From the NCBI GenBank assembly GCA_016292295.1, contig JADNEJ010000126.1, positions 1-7,597 of the forward strand: DNA of 7,597 bases, in the 5' to 3' direction. A program made the position numbers and the translations under genes. Under the pieces are notes generated by a model that ran no database searches, was not told where the DNA came from, and saw only the letters and a list, made by a program, of their open reading frames with translations. Below are positions 1-6,774 of the stretch, in pieces; the first letter of the stretch is position 1; each line of letters begins with the position of its first letter. Origin of the DNA: Candidatus Thiodictyon intracellulare. GTDB lineage: Bacteria; Pseudomonadota; Gammaproteobacteria; Chromatiales; Chromatiaceae.

Positions 1-127
1 TTGACCAAGTGCTGGCGCACGTCGACCTGCCGCCGCCAGCGCGGCGCCGACGACCGCGGCCAGTCAGTTTGCCTGCTCTGACGCTGGTGGCAGCGTGACG
101 GGCGTGGGCGGAGTTATGATCAAGGCC
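1..127 (+). mobile_element. End of an unidentified insertion sequence that truncates the nucleoside transporter gene
   Basis: The transporter homology stops abruptly near position 128. Just left of that point sits a 24-bp sequence (104-127) that recurs inverted at 7480-7503, exactly where a transposase gene is also broken, so both look like tips of one IS. On the plus strand an open frame enters from the left edge and ends at TGA 93-95 (about 30 residues, containing DQVLAHVDLPPP and then Arg/Pro-rich). That would suit the 3' end of a transposase gene finishing just inside the terminal repeat, but I cannot name the family. The IS identity is inferred from the paired repeats and broken genes. 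Confidence 0.5.
104..127 (-). repeat. Terminal inverted repeat, left copy (24 bp)
   Basis: Read on the minus strand from 127 to 104 it is GGCCTTGATCATAA, then C, then TCCGCCCAC. The copy at 7480-7503 differs only in having T instead of that C (23 of 24 identical). The flanking sequence on either side does not match between the two copies. That is what is expected if one is the left and the other the right terminal repeat of the same IS. Confidence 0.75.
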
Positions 128-1224
128 CGAAACCGCACATGGCATAGATCATGATCAGCGCACTACGCGGACTCAAGGCGCCCGGCGGCAGGGCGGCGAG
201 TTGCAGATAGGCGATGAGTTCGTTCAGGACCGTCTTGACCCCCATGAAGGCCCCCGCTGTGGTCGCCTCCGACCAGGGGATGCCGATCAGCCAGACCACC
301 GAGGCCAGGACCCAGCCCAGCGCGCGCTGGGCGGCTAGGGGGGCGCCGGCCACGGTCGGGAAGAGACCGAGAATCTGGTTGAGGATACCGACCAGGGCGA
401 CCATGACCACCAGTATCGCGATGGTATTGAGCCACAGCGGGATGGCCTCCAGGGTGCTGCGGGTGATGGCGTCGATGGCACTGCTGGACTCGGCTTGCAG
501 GGGGAGCGGATCATGCTGCGCGGCAGTGTGGGTCTCCGGGACCATCAGGCCGGCGATCAGCAGGGCGGCAGGGGCGCTGATGATGACCGCGGTGAGAATG
601 TGGCCCATGGCGTCCGGGATCACCGATCCCAGGATACCCGCGTAGAGGAACATGGCGGTTCCGGAGACCGCGGCCATGCCGCAGGTCATGACCGCGAACA
701 TCGCGCCGCGGGACAGCCCGATGAGATAGGGGCGGATTAGGAGCGGCGCTTCGATCATGCCGACGAAAATATTGGCGGCGGCGCAGACCCCGAGCGGTCC
801 GCCGATGCCGAGCTTGCGGCGCAGCACCCAGGCGAAGCCGCGCACCACCAGGGGCAGGATACGCCAGTGGAACAGCAGCGCGGACAGCGCGCTGATGACC
901 AGCAGCAGGGGCAGGGCTTGGAAAGCGAGGATGAAGCCGTGCTGCGGGTGGGTCAGGTCGAAGGGCGCCGGCCTGCCGCTCACGTAGCCGAAGATCATGC
1001 CGGTGCCCTGCTCGGTCGCCTGCTGGATGGCCCTGACCACGTCATTGAGTGCCATGAACAGGTGCTTGGCGGGCGGCAGCTTCAGCAGCAGGGTGGCGAG
1101 GATGAATTGCAGGGCCAGGGCGCCGATGACGAGCCGTGGGGGAGACAGCGTGGCGGTCCTCGCTCAGGATCCAGGTGAAGGCCATAATCAGGATCAGACC
1201 GAGCAAGGGTTGGAGCAGGTATAT
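120..1224 (-). pseudogene. Concentrative nucleoside transporter (CNT/NupC family), truncated and frameshifted
   Basis: CNT proteins are inner-membrane importers that couple nucleoside uptake to an ion gradient. The main open frame (from an internal ATG at 1055) holds several hydrophobic segments and the family signature GMIEAPLLIRPYL, followed later by TKTVLNE-type sequence (here GVKTVLNELIAYL). The true N-terminus lies upstream in another frame: YLLQPLLGLILIMAFTWILS, then EDRHAVSP, which joins RLVIGALALQFILATLLLK if one G is removed from the G5 run at 1138-1142. Where a start is expected there is ATA (1222-1224) and no Shine-Dalgarno sequence. The C-terminus ends at IYAMCGFGP-stop (TGA 120-122), so the conserved FANF/S-type substrate-binding segment and last helices are missing, cut by the IS at 127. 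The gene follows hslO by 17 nt on the same strand. It is almost certainly non-functional; the frameshift alone could be a homopolymer error. Confidence 0.88.
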
Positions 1225-1241
1225 CGCGGACTTCGGGGCGC

Positions 1242-2159
1242 TTAGTGATGGACTGCCGACAGGGCCTGGCGCGGGCCCTGGGTGAACAACTGGCCGGCAT
1301 TCACGGCGTCGAGGCGGTAGCTGCGGTTGCAGAACTCGCAGATGACGGTGACCGCGCCCTGCTCGGTGACCATGGATCGGACCTCGGCCTCACTCAGCGT
1401 GCGCAGCATGTCCTCGATGCGGCGGCGCGAGCAGCCGCAGCGGAAGGTCAGGGGCTCCAATTAAAAGAGCCGCACATCGTCCTCGTGGTAGAGCCAGTGC
1501 AGCAGGTCCAGCGCGGTTAGACCCAGAAATTCACCCGGTTTGATAGTGGCGGCCAGCAGGCCGACCCGGTGCCAATCGTCCTCTTGCTCCTCGCCCCGCG
1601 CCTCGCCCCTCGCTCCTCGCTCCTCGCCCGGCAGGCGCTGCAACAGGAGTCCGGCCGCGCGCTGGTCATTCGCGGCGAGCCACAGCCGGGTGGGCAGTTG
1701 CTCGGAGGTCGCGAAATAGTGCTCCAGGGCCTCACCGATGCCGGCGCCAGTCAGCGGGACTATGCCCTGGTAGGGTTCACCGCCGCCGCGCTCGATGGTC
1801 AGCACCAGGTGCCCCTCGCCGCAAGACTCGGCAAGGCTTACGCCCATGGGCACCTCGCCCTCTCAGCGGGCGATGCCGCGCAGGGTGCGAGTGCTGGTGG
1901 CCTGGGCGACCAGGGGTCCGCGGTCCTGCATCTGGAGGATCAGGGAGCCGTTGAACTTGATGGTGGCGCTCAGTAACGCGACTGCCGCCAGGGCCTGCCC
2001 CAACTAGACGCGCACGGCCGGCGGGTAGGGGTGGGTCTCCAGCACCGCGCGCAGACTGGCGTCCAGGTGGACCAGATTGTCGCGGATGCTGGAGTGTTCA
2101 AAGAGGAAGCGGTGGATGCTGTCGGTGCCGGGAATGGGGGCTACTGGAGGGGTTTTTAT
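1242..2159 (-). pseudogene. hslO: Hsp33 redox-regulated chaperone (HslO), with three in-frame stops
   Basis: Hsp33 is a cytosolic holdase activated by oxidation of a zinc-bound four-cysteine centre. One continuous frame carries the whole family pattern: IHRFLFEHSSIRDNLVHLDA near the N-terminus, LGQALAAVALLSATIKFNGS, GEGHLVLTI, EPYQGIVPL, SEQLPTRLWLAA, and the C-terminal zinc ligands C-G-C and C-E-F-C, ending at TAA 1242-1244. Three stops interrupt it without any frameshift: TAG at 2004-2006 (before LGQALAA, where Gln or similar is usual), TGA at 1863-1865 (in IAR-stop-EGEVP, where Trp is usual), and TAA at 1461-1463 (VRLF-stop-LEPLTF). No ATG, GTG or TTG lies in frame upstream of IHRF; the best-placed codon is ATA at 2157-2159. 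A heptamer array adds extra residues at 1601-1628. The gene lies 86 nt downstream of the metallophosphoesterase. It is a pseudogene unless the stops are assembly errors. Confidence 0.92.
1601..1628. repeat. Four tandem heptamers (CCTCGCY) inside hslO
   Basis: The plus strand reads CCTCGCC, CCTCGCT, CCTCGCT, CCTCGCC without gaps, with similar but irregular units just upstream (1588-1600). On the coding strand this gives an acidic/basic stretch GEERGARGEARGEEQ between LLLQRLP and EDDWHRV, where Hsp33 homologues normally have a short loop. Three extra units would add 21 bp, a multiple of three, so the array need not break the frame. It resembles short tandemly repeated heptamers described in cyanobacteria. 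Confidence 0.8.
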
Positions 2160-2245
2160 CGGCGGCGGGGGAGCGTCCGGCCCGTTCGTTGTCCGGCATC
2201 GCCCGCCTGGCGAGGGTGATGGTCCGCACCGCGGACCGAATCCTC

Positions 2246-3100
2246 TCAGGTGCCCACCTGGCTGAGGAATTCTGCGACCGCTGCCTCTGGGGCGCGTTCG
2301 CCCGCCAGCACGGCCGCCTCGAAGTCACGTCGCCACCGCGGCATGAGGGGCCGCGCCTGGCGCCATTCTTCGTAGAGAATCGGTGCCAGGGCGCCGCCCT
2401 CCTCGATGAACCCGGACGCCAGAAAGTCGCGGTCGGCACGCGCGCGGTCGTAGGTGAAGCGCACGATTTCGCGCTGCCAGCGCCCGCTGCGCCACTCCAA
2501 CCGCGCGAAGCTCCCGCGCACATCCCCGTCGAAGGGCGAGCCCACGGAGCCGACATTGAGGATGGGAATGCCGTCCAGCACCCGTTCCAGGGGTCTATGG
2601 GTGTGTGCCGTGACGAAGAGTGCGATATCCAGCGGGAGCTTGCCGCGCAGGGCCGCGTCCGGGACCCCGGGGCCGATCCCGTCGCGGTTACTCTCCATGG
2701 TACCGTGGGTGACGTGGACCCAGCTCTGCGCGGCCGCGGGCGCCCCGCCCCCGGCATGGAAACACAGGTGGTCGGGCCAACCGGTCAGGGCGGCGATGCG
2801 CGGTCTTAACTGGGCATAGGTCCAGTCGGCAAAGCGCCGCAGTTCCGCCTCCAAGGGGGTGGTGGGGGCCTCGGCGGCGCATTTTAGCACATAGGTCTCG
2901 TGGTTGCCCTGGATCGGCAGCCAGCCGCGAGTGCGGCGCAACTGGTCGAACAGTTCGAGACAATCCAGGCTCTTGGGTCCCCGATTGATCAAGTCCCCGG
3001 CCATGACCACCAGGTCCGGGTCCCACTTGAGGATGCGCTCTACTGCCTCCTGCATGGCCGGCAGGTTGGCCTGCACGTCCGAGAAAATCACGACTCTCAT
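2246..3100 (-). CDS. Calcineurin-like metallophosphoesterase, variant metal site
   Basis: This 284-residue protein has the calcineurin-like phosphoesterase motifs in order: SDVQAN (D8, Q10), AGDLINRGP (G35-D36), GNHE (65-68), VTHGT (H132), TAHTH (H166, H168) and NVGSVGSPFDGD near 190-200. The family binds two metal ions and hydrolyses phosphomonoesters or diesters; the natural substrate cannot be told. The overall plan resembles the YfcE/MJ0936 group, and no signal peptide is seen, so it is probably cytosolic. Two variations stand out: the D-x-H motif is D-x-Q, and the usual GHTH is AHTH. The ATG at 3098-3100 is preceded by GGTGAG at a suitable distance. It is the first gene of a probable unit with hslO and the transporter, and the only intact one. 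About 138 nt separate it from the divergent gene at 3239. Confidence 0.88.
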   Translation of the reverse strand: MRVVIFSDVQANLPAMQEAVERILKWDPDLVVMAGDLINRGPKSLDCLELFDQLRRTRGWLPIQGNHETYVLKCAAEAPTTPLEAELRRFADWTYAQLRPRIAALTGWPDHLCFHAGGGAPAAAQSWVHVTHGTMESNRDGIGPGVPDAALRGKLPLDIALFVTAHTHRPLERVLDGIPILNVGSVGSPFDGDVRGSFARLEWRSGRWQREIVRFTYDRARADRDFLASGFIEEGGALAPILYEEWRQARPLMPRWRRDFEAAVLAGERAPEAAVAEFLSQVGT

Positions 3101-3153
3101 CCATTCTCACCGTTGCTCATGGCTTTTGTGCACCATACCGCGGCCCGCGCGGA

Positions 3154-3183
3154 TTGTCTTGCCGCGGTGCCGGCTCTTACACT
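3154..3183 (+). promoter_or_regulatory. Possible sigma-70 promoter for the gene at 3239
   Basis: TTGTCT (3154-3159) and TACACT (3178-3183) are separated by 18 bp and sit about 56 nt before the ATG at 3239. They lie in the divergent gap between the metallophosphoesterase and this gene. The match is moderate and made by eye. Confidence 0.35.
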
Positions 3184-3238
3184 GCGCGGACCGGCACGGC
3201 TGGTGCGGCGCCGGGGGTGGACAACAGAAGAGGCAGAC

Positions 3239-3700
3239 ATGACGAACGATGCAGATGCCGGCGAGCCGGATTGGGAGACCCCGCTCTCTCTGAGCACGAC
3301 ACCGGCCTTCTTGATCCACGCGCTGATGGGTTCGGCGAGTGCCGTGCATACGGGCTGGGCGAGCTGCGTGGATGAGACCATGGCCTTGTCCAACGTCCTG
3401 GCGATGGACGACAGCGCCGGAAACTATGTGCGTCTGGTGGAGCAGGAGTTCGTGGAGGATGGCAAGCCCGACCAGGTTTGGCATGACTGGACGCTCGAGG
3501 TGCGCATCGGTCCCGTGCTCACCACCGGCCACTGGCAGCTCGAGGCCAGCGCTCATCCGTCGGATTGGGATTGGAATGCCCGGGAGGCGCGCCGTGCCTT
3601 CGAGCGGGCCTGCGTCCTGATCGGGCGGCGGGTGCGCGAGACCTTGGCGGTCGAAGAGCCGGAACGGGTGGACCCGATCCCGCGCGCCAGTCGGCACTGA
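3239..3700 (+). CDS. Hypothetical protein, 153 aa, family not recognised
   Basis: I do not recognise this protein. I chose ATG 3239 because AGAAGAGG lies just upstream at a good ribosome-binding distance; the frame stays open further upstream, but that part overlaps the opposite-strand metallophosphoesterase and its promoter region. The predicted product is acidic near its start (NDADAGEPDWETP) and soluble, with no clear membrane helix or signal peptide. A beta-like central part (YVRLVEQEF, WTLEVRIGPV, HWQLEASA) is followed by a tryptophan-rich turn (SDWDWNAREA) and a helical, Arg-rich C-terminus (RRAFERACVLIGRRVRETL). Codon use matches the neighbours, which supports a real gene. It precedes the DUF6489-like gene by 145 nt on the same strand and may be co-transcribed with it. 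Confidence 0.7.
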   Translation: MTNDADAGEPDWETPLSLSTTPAFLIHALMGSASAVHTGWASCVDETMALSNVLAMDDSAGNYVRLVEQEFVEDGKPDQVWHDWTLEVRIGPVLTTGHWQLEASAHPSDWDWNAREARRAFERACVLIGRRVRETLAVEEPERVDPIPRASRH

Positions 3701-3845
3701 GGTTGGAGCTCGTCCAGTGTCTGCTTGCGCCCGTCGCCCGGGTCGGTCACAGTGGGCGGGTGGCCAAGCTATCCGCCTTGTCGACGCGGCCTTTCGACCA
3801 CTGCAAGCCCATCACGATCGACCTATTACTATCCTGGAGCGCCCG

Positions 3846-4115
3846 ATGAAGATCACCGTCAACTTCGATATTACCCCCGAGGAGATGCGCAAGCTGTTCG
3901 GTCTGCCGGATGTTGAGGGGTTCCAGCGGCAACTCATGGACGATATCCGTGAGCGGATGATGGCCGGTGTCGAGGGTTACGACCCGATGAAGCTCTTCCA
4001 ACCCTATGTCTCGGGCACCATGGCGTCCTGGGACATGTTCCAAAAATTCATGATCGGTACCACGTCGCTGCCGAAGACCTCTGGTGACGCCGCGGCCGGC
4101 GAGGGCAATAAATAG
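3846..4115 (+). CDS. Small conserved protein resembling DUF6489
   Basis: The product is 89 residues: MKITVNFDITPEEMRKLFGL, then PDVEGFQRQLMDDIRERM, then a segment with YDPMKLFQPYV and WDMFQKFM, and a low-complexity tail (SGDAAAGEGNK). The opening MKI-V-x-D-x-TPEE-R-x-x-x-GLPDV and the later W-x-x-x-Q-K-x-x pattern are what I recall of the DUF6489 family, small proteobacterial proteins of unknown function; this assignment is from memory. It should be soluble and mostly helical. The ATG at 3846 has TGGAG six nucleotides upstream, a good ribosome-binding site, which settles the start against longer in-frame alternatives. The gene converges on purN, with 57 nt between the stop codons and no clear rho-independent terminator. 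Confidence 0.78.
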   Translation: MKITVNFDITPEEMRKLFGLPDVEGFQRQLMDDIRERMMAGVEGYDPMKLFQPYVSGTMASWDMFQKFMIGTTSLPKTSGDAAAGEGNK

Positions 4116-4172
4116 CTGGCCTTGGCCGTTGCACCCTCGACCGGCTGAAGTCGTGACCGCCGCTCGGGGGCG

Positions 4173-4853
4173 CTACTGCGCAGCAGATTGATGTTCGTCC
4201 AGGCACAGTGCTGCGTCGAGCACCGCGCCGTCGAGCCGGGCCCGGCCGTCCTCCTCCAGTCCCAGACGCCCCTGCGCGAACCACCCCACCGCCATGGGAT
4301 AGACCCGATGCTCGGCGGCGAGTACCCGTTCGCCCAGGCGCGGCGGGTCGTCCCCGGGCTGCACCGGCACCCGCGCCTGCAGGATCACCGGGCCGCCGTC
4401 CAACTCGGCGGTGACGAAGTGCACACTTGCCCCATGCTCGGTCTCGCCCGCCTCCAGGGCGCGGCGATGGGTATGCAGGCCGCGGAACCTGGGCAGCAGT
4501 GAGGGGTGGATGTTGAGCAGGCGTCCCCTGAAGTGGGCGACGAACACGGGGGTGAGGATGCGCATGAAGCCGGCCAGCACCACCAGGCCAGGCGCGTAGC
4601 CGTCGATGCGCGCGGCCAGGGCCTGGTCATAGGCGGGGCGATCCGGATAGGCGCGATGGTCTAGCACCGCGGTCGGGATGCCCGCGTCCCGCGCCCGTTC
4701 AAGGCCGAGGGCCTGCGCCTCATTGCTGATCACCGCGACGATGCGATAGGGCCACCGGGGCTGGGCCGCGATCAGCGCGCCCAGGTTGCTGCCGGCCCCA
4801 GAGATCAATGCCACCACCGGCATCCTTGGTGGTTGCGGCACCTCCTCAGTCAT
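4173..4853 (-). CDS. purN: Phosphoribosylglycinamide formyltransferase (PurN)
   Basis: PurN transfers the formyl group of 10-formyltetrahydrofolate to GAR, giving FGAR in de novo purine synthesis in the cytosol. The 226-residue product shows the substrate-binding loop SGAGSNL (18-24), [10 protein letters not shown] (91-100), the signature [20 protein letters not shown] (114-133) and [15 protein letters not shown] (145-159). N114, H116 and D152 match the catalytic Asn, His and Asp of E. coli PurN. The loop has Ala where many homologues have Asn (SGNGSNL). The start ATG at 4853 overlaps the end of purM by 8 nt (ATGACTGA) with no good ribosome-binding site, which suggests translational coupling. 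Another in-frame ATG ten codons later (before PVVALISG) corresponds to the usual N-terminus and has AAGG directly before it; the first ATG would add a short extension. Confidence 0.96.
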   Translation of the reverse strand: MTEEVPQPPRMPVVALISGAGSNLGALIAAQPRWPYRIVAVISNEAQALGLERARDAGIPTAVLDHRAYPDRPAYDQALAARIDGYAPGLVVLAGFMRILTPVFVAHFRGRLLNIHPSLLPRFRGLHTHRRALEAGETEHGASVHFVTAELDGGPVILQARVPVQPGDDPPRLGERVLAAEHRVYPMAVGWFAQGRLGLEEDGRARLDGAVLDAALCLDEHQSAAQ

Positions 4854-5916
4854 GGCCCGGGGTGTCGGCGTATATCACCCGGGGCGCCCCGGGGGCGGAT
4901 TCGATCTCGCCCAGTATCCAGGCCTCTTCGCCGGCGCAGCGCAGCATAGTGAGTGCGGTGTCGACATCGTCGCGCGCGACACAGACCACCATCCCGAGGC
5001 CGCAGTTGAAGGTGCGGCGCATCTCGGCCTCGGCGATGCCGCCCTGGGTCTTGAGCCAGTCGAAGACCGCCGGGCGTTGGAAGCTACCCATATCCACTCG
5101 CGCCAGGGTGCCCTGCGGCAGGACCCGCGGTAGGTTCTCGGTGATGCCGCCGCCGGTGATATGGGCCAGGGCGTGGACGTGCAACGCCCGGGTCAAAGGC
5201 AGCACGGAGCGCACATAGATGCGGGTGGGGGCGAGCAGCCGCTCCCCCAGCGTTGCTCCGTCCAGGTCGGCGGCCAGGTCCGCCACGGATGCTTCGATGA
5301 CCTTGCGGATCAGCGAATAGCCATTGGAGTGGGGGCCGGAGGCGGCAAGTCCGAGCAACTGGTCGCCGGGGCGCACCCGCTCGGGGAGGATCAGGTCGGC
5401 GCGCTCAGCGATGCCGACGCAGAAACCTGCTAGGTCATAGTCCCCGGCGCCGTACATTCCGGGCATCTCGGCGGTCTCACCGCCCGTCAGGGCGCAGCCC
5501 GCCAGTTCGCAACCGCGGGCGATGCCCGTGATCACGGCCGTGGCGACCTCGAGATCCAGCCGGCCGGTGGCGTAATAATCCAGAAAGAACAGTGGCTCGG
5601 CGCCGCTCACTAGAATATCGTTGGCGCACATAGCCACCAGATCGATGCCGATGGTGTCATGACGGTTGAGCGCAATCACGAGCCGCAGCTTGGTGCCCAC
5701 CCCGTCGGTCCCCGAGACCAGGACCGGCTCCCGATAGTCCTTGAGCGGTAGCGCGAAGAGCGCCCCGAAGCCCCCCAGGCCAGTCACCACCCCGGGGCGG
5801 ACGGTGGCGGCGGCCAGGGGCTTGATACGTTCCACCAGGGCGGCGCCGGCGTCGATATCGACGCCGGCGCCGCGGTAGCTGAGTGATCGGGACTGTTGCT
5901 CGGTTTTCTGGGACAC
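4846..5916 (-). CDS. purM: Phosphoribosylformylglycinamidine cyclo-ligase (PurM, AIR synthetase)
   Basis: PurM closes FGAM to AIR with ATP, the fifth step of purine synthesis, as a cytosolic dimer. The 356-residue product, near the usual 345, carries the family landmarks in order: [13 protein letters not shown] (12-24), [10 protein letters not shown] (48-57), [12 protein letters not shown] (68-79), [20 protein letters not shown] (87-106), [11 protein letters not shown] (145-155), [11 protein letters not shown] (158-168), [15 protein letters not shown] (192-206), [17 protein letters not shown] (251-267) and FNCGLGMV (303-310). The start is GTG 5914-5916, supported by GGAG six nucleotides upstream and by the short variable lead before LSYRGAG. 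purN follows, overlapping by 8 nt, the common gammaproteobacterial purMN order. No PurR-type palindrome was seen upstream. Confidence 0.97.
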   Translation of the reverse strand: MSQKTEQQSRSLSYRGAGVDIDAGAALVERIKPLAAATVRPGVVTGLGGFGALFALPLKDYREPVLVSGTDGVGTKLRLVIALNRHDTIGIDLVAMCANDILVSGAEPLFFLDYYATGRLDLEVATAVITGIARGCELAGCALTGGETAEMPGMYGAGDYDLAGFCVGIAERADLILPERVRPGDQLLGLAASGPHSNGYSLIRKVIEASVADLAADLDGATLGERLLAPTRIYVRSVLPLTRALHVHALAHITGGGITENLPRVLPQGTLARVDMGSFQRPAVFDWLKTQGGIAEAEMRRTFNCGLGMVVCVARDDVDTALTMLRCAGEEAWILGEIESAPGAPRVIYADTPGHD

Positions 5917-6097
5917 GCGGGGCTCCGGTAGGGTGCGTGCGGTGATTCTACCCGCAACCTTGGTCAGGCATCCCAGTTCATCTAGGGTTCACTATCCAGA
6001 GTTTATTGATGTCCGTCCCTTGGACAACGGCGCTGCATCGAGCTAGCATATAACATAACATCTCCGGGCCGGTTTCCGGCGCCATCGGTCTACCCAT
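5917..6097. promoter_or_regulatory. Divergent control region between purM and the phosphatidyltransferase gene
   Basis: These 181 nt separate two oppositely directed genes and must hold both promoters. For the plus strand, TTGGAC (6020-6025) and TAGCAT (6044-6049) lie 18 bp apart, overlapping an AT-rich patch CATATAACATAACAT (6048-6062 region). For purM, TAGAAT occurs on the minus strand (5950-5945) without a good -35 at the right spacing. No ACGCAAACGTTTGCGT-like PurR operator and no recognisable riboswitch were seen. Confidence 0.4.
6068..6080 (+). promoter_or_regulatory. Small GC hairpin in the leader of the phosphatidyltransferase gene
   Basis: GCCGG-TTT-CCGGC forms a five-pair stem with a three-base loop, extendable by GG/CC with a one-base bulge. 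It ends 17 nt before the GTG start at 6098. There is no clear Shine-Dalgarno sequence between the hairpin and the start. A regulatory role is only a possibility. Confidence 0.3.
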
Positions 6098-6655
6098 GTG
6101 AGGCTCAGAGACCTTCCCAACATCATCAGTGCGCTACGCCTGGTCGCCGTGATCCCGGTGGTGTGGCTGCTGTTGTCCCAACAATTCGGCTGGGCCCTGG
6201 TGATCTTTGCCGTCGCCGGGATTTCCGACGGGGTCGACGGCTTTCTGGCCAAGAACTACGGCTGGCAGAGTCGTCTCGGCAGCATCCTCGACCCCGTGGC
6301 CGACAAAACCCTGCTGGTGAGCTGCTTCCTGGTGCTGGGCTCCATGGGCCTAATCCCGGTGTGGCTGGTGATGGCGGTCATCTTTCGAGACCTGGTGATC
6401 GTTGCCGGGGCCCTGCTTTACAACTACCGGGTCGAGGAACTGGAGGCCGCCCCGACCCTGACCAGCAAGGTTAACACCCTCTTCCAACTCGTGCTCGTGA
6501 TCGCCGCGATCACGGATGCCGGACCCATGCCGCTGCCGGGCTGGGTGATCACGACCCTGACCTGGGCCTGTCTGGTCACCATCCTGGTGAGCGGTGTACA
6601 GTATGTCCTGGTGTGGTCGGCCAAGGCTCGTACCCACGGCTGGCGGGACGAATAA
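6098..6655 (+). CDS. CDP-alcohol phosphatidyltransferase family membrane enzyme
   Basis: Members of this family join a CDP-linked lipid or alcohol to an alcohol with release of CMP, as in phosphatidylglycerophosphate synthase (PgsA); the actual substrates here are unknown. The 185-residue product begins RLRDLPNIISALRLVAVIPV, typical of the family, and has the catalytic motif D44-G-V-D-G-F-L-A-K52, eight residues, G61-x3-D65-x3-D69. All the metal-binding aspartates are present, but the usual Arg of DGx2AR is Lys. Several hydrophobic helices (about 9-40, 71-110, 125-175) place it in the inner membrane. The start is GTG 6098, chosen because it gives the canonical N-terminus; the ATG two bases earlier is out of frame and stops at once (ATGTGA). 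No good ribosome-binding site is visible. It is divergent from purM. Downstream, the DNA is relics, so any co-transcribed partners are absent here. Confidence 0.9.
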   Translation: MRLRDLPNIISALRLVAVIPVVWLLLSQQFGWALVIFAVAGISDGVDGFLAKNYGWQSRLGSILDPVADKTLLVSCFLVLGSMGLIPVWLVMAVIFRDLVIVAGALLYNYRVEELEAAPTLTSKVNTLFQLVLVIAAITDAGPMPLPGWVITTLTWACLVTILVSGVQYVLVWSAKARTHGWRDE

Positions 6656-6663
6656 CGAACAGG

Positions 6664-6679
6664 GGCGTGGACTCACGCC
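6664..6679 (+). terminator. Weak hairpin after the phosphatidyltransferase gene
   Basis: GGCGTG-GACT-CACGCC can form a perfect six-pair stem with a four-base loop, starting 9 nt after the stop codon. There is no T-run behind it, so it is not a classical rho-independent terminator. The remaining bases up to 6753 show no gene. Confidence 0.35.
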
Positions 6680-6740
6680 GGCGCCAACCTCAGGAAGGGG
6701 GCTATTCGTATCGCCATGCAGCGTTTTCTCATTTATTGAC

Positions 6741-6774
6741 CGCTGTCGTGCACTCATCGCTGTCGTGCACTCAT
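6741..6774. repeat. Perfect 17-bp tandem duplication
   Basis: CGCTGTCGTGCACTCAT occurs twice back to back (6741-6757 and 6758-6774) with no mismatch. It covers the last codons of the acyltransferase relic on the minus strand. The duplication creates the stop TGA at 6754-6756 directly after FMSARQR; with one copy the frame would stay open. Confidence 0.95.

Noticed and set aside
20..72. Minus-strand stretch reading AN-stop-LAAVVGAALA, resembling the end of a nucleoside transporter.
   Set aside because: It is in a different frame from the truncated transporter, needs a large internal deletion, and lies inside the putative IS end; GC-rich sequence easily gives Ala/Val runs.
1242..2159. Stop-codon readthrough or an altered genetic code as an explanation for hslO.
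   Set aside because: All three stop types occur inside it, while purM, purN, the metallophosphoesterase and the phosphatidyltransferase use normal stops and have none internally.
2098..2757. A 219-residue open frame on the minus strand.
   Set aside because: It overlaps the metallophosphoesterase in another frame, is Arg/Pro/Ser-rich and shows no family motif; it is a GC-rich shadow.
2189..2809. A 206-residue open frame on the plus strand.
   Set aside because: It is antisense to the metallophosphoesterase, which has all its motifs; no independent support.
2900..3238. N-terminal extension of the hypothetical protein at 3239.
   Set aside because: The extension overlaps the opposite-strand metallophosphoesterase and the likely promoter, while ATG 3239 has a good ribosome-binding site.
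4116..4172. Bidirectional terminator between the DUF6489-like gene and purN.
   Set aside because: Only very short stems such as GGCC-TT-GGCC and no T-run; too weak to call.
5917..6097. PurR operator or a purine riboswitch upstream of purM.
   Set aside because: No palindrome of the ACGCAAACGTTTGCGT type and no aptamer-like helices were found by eye.
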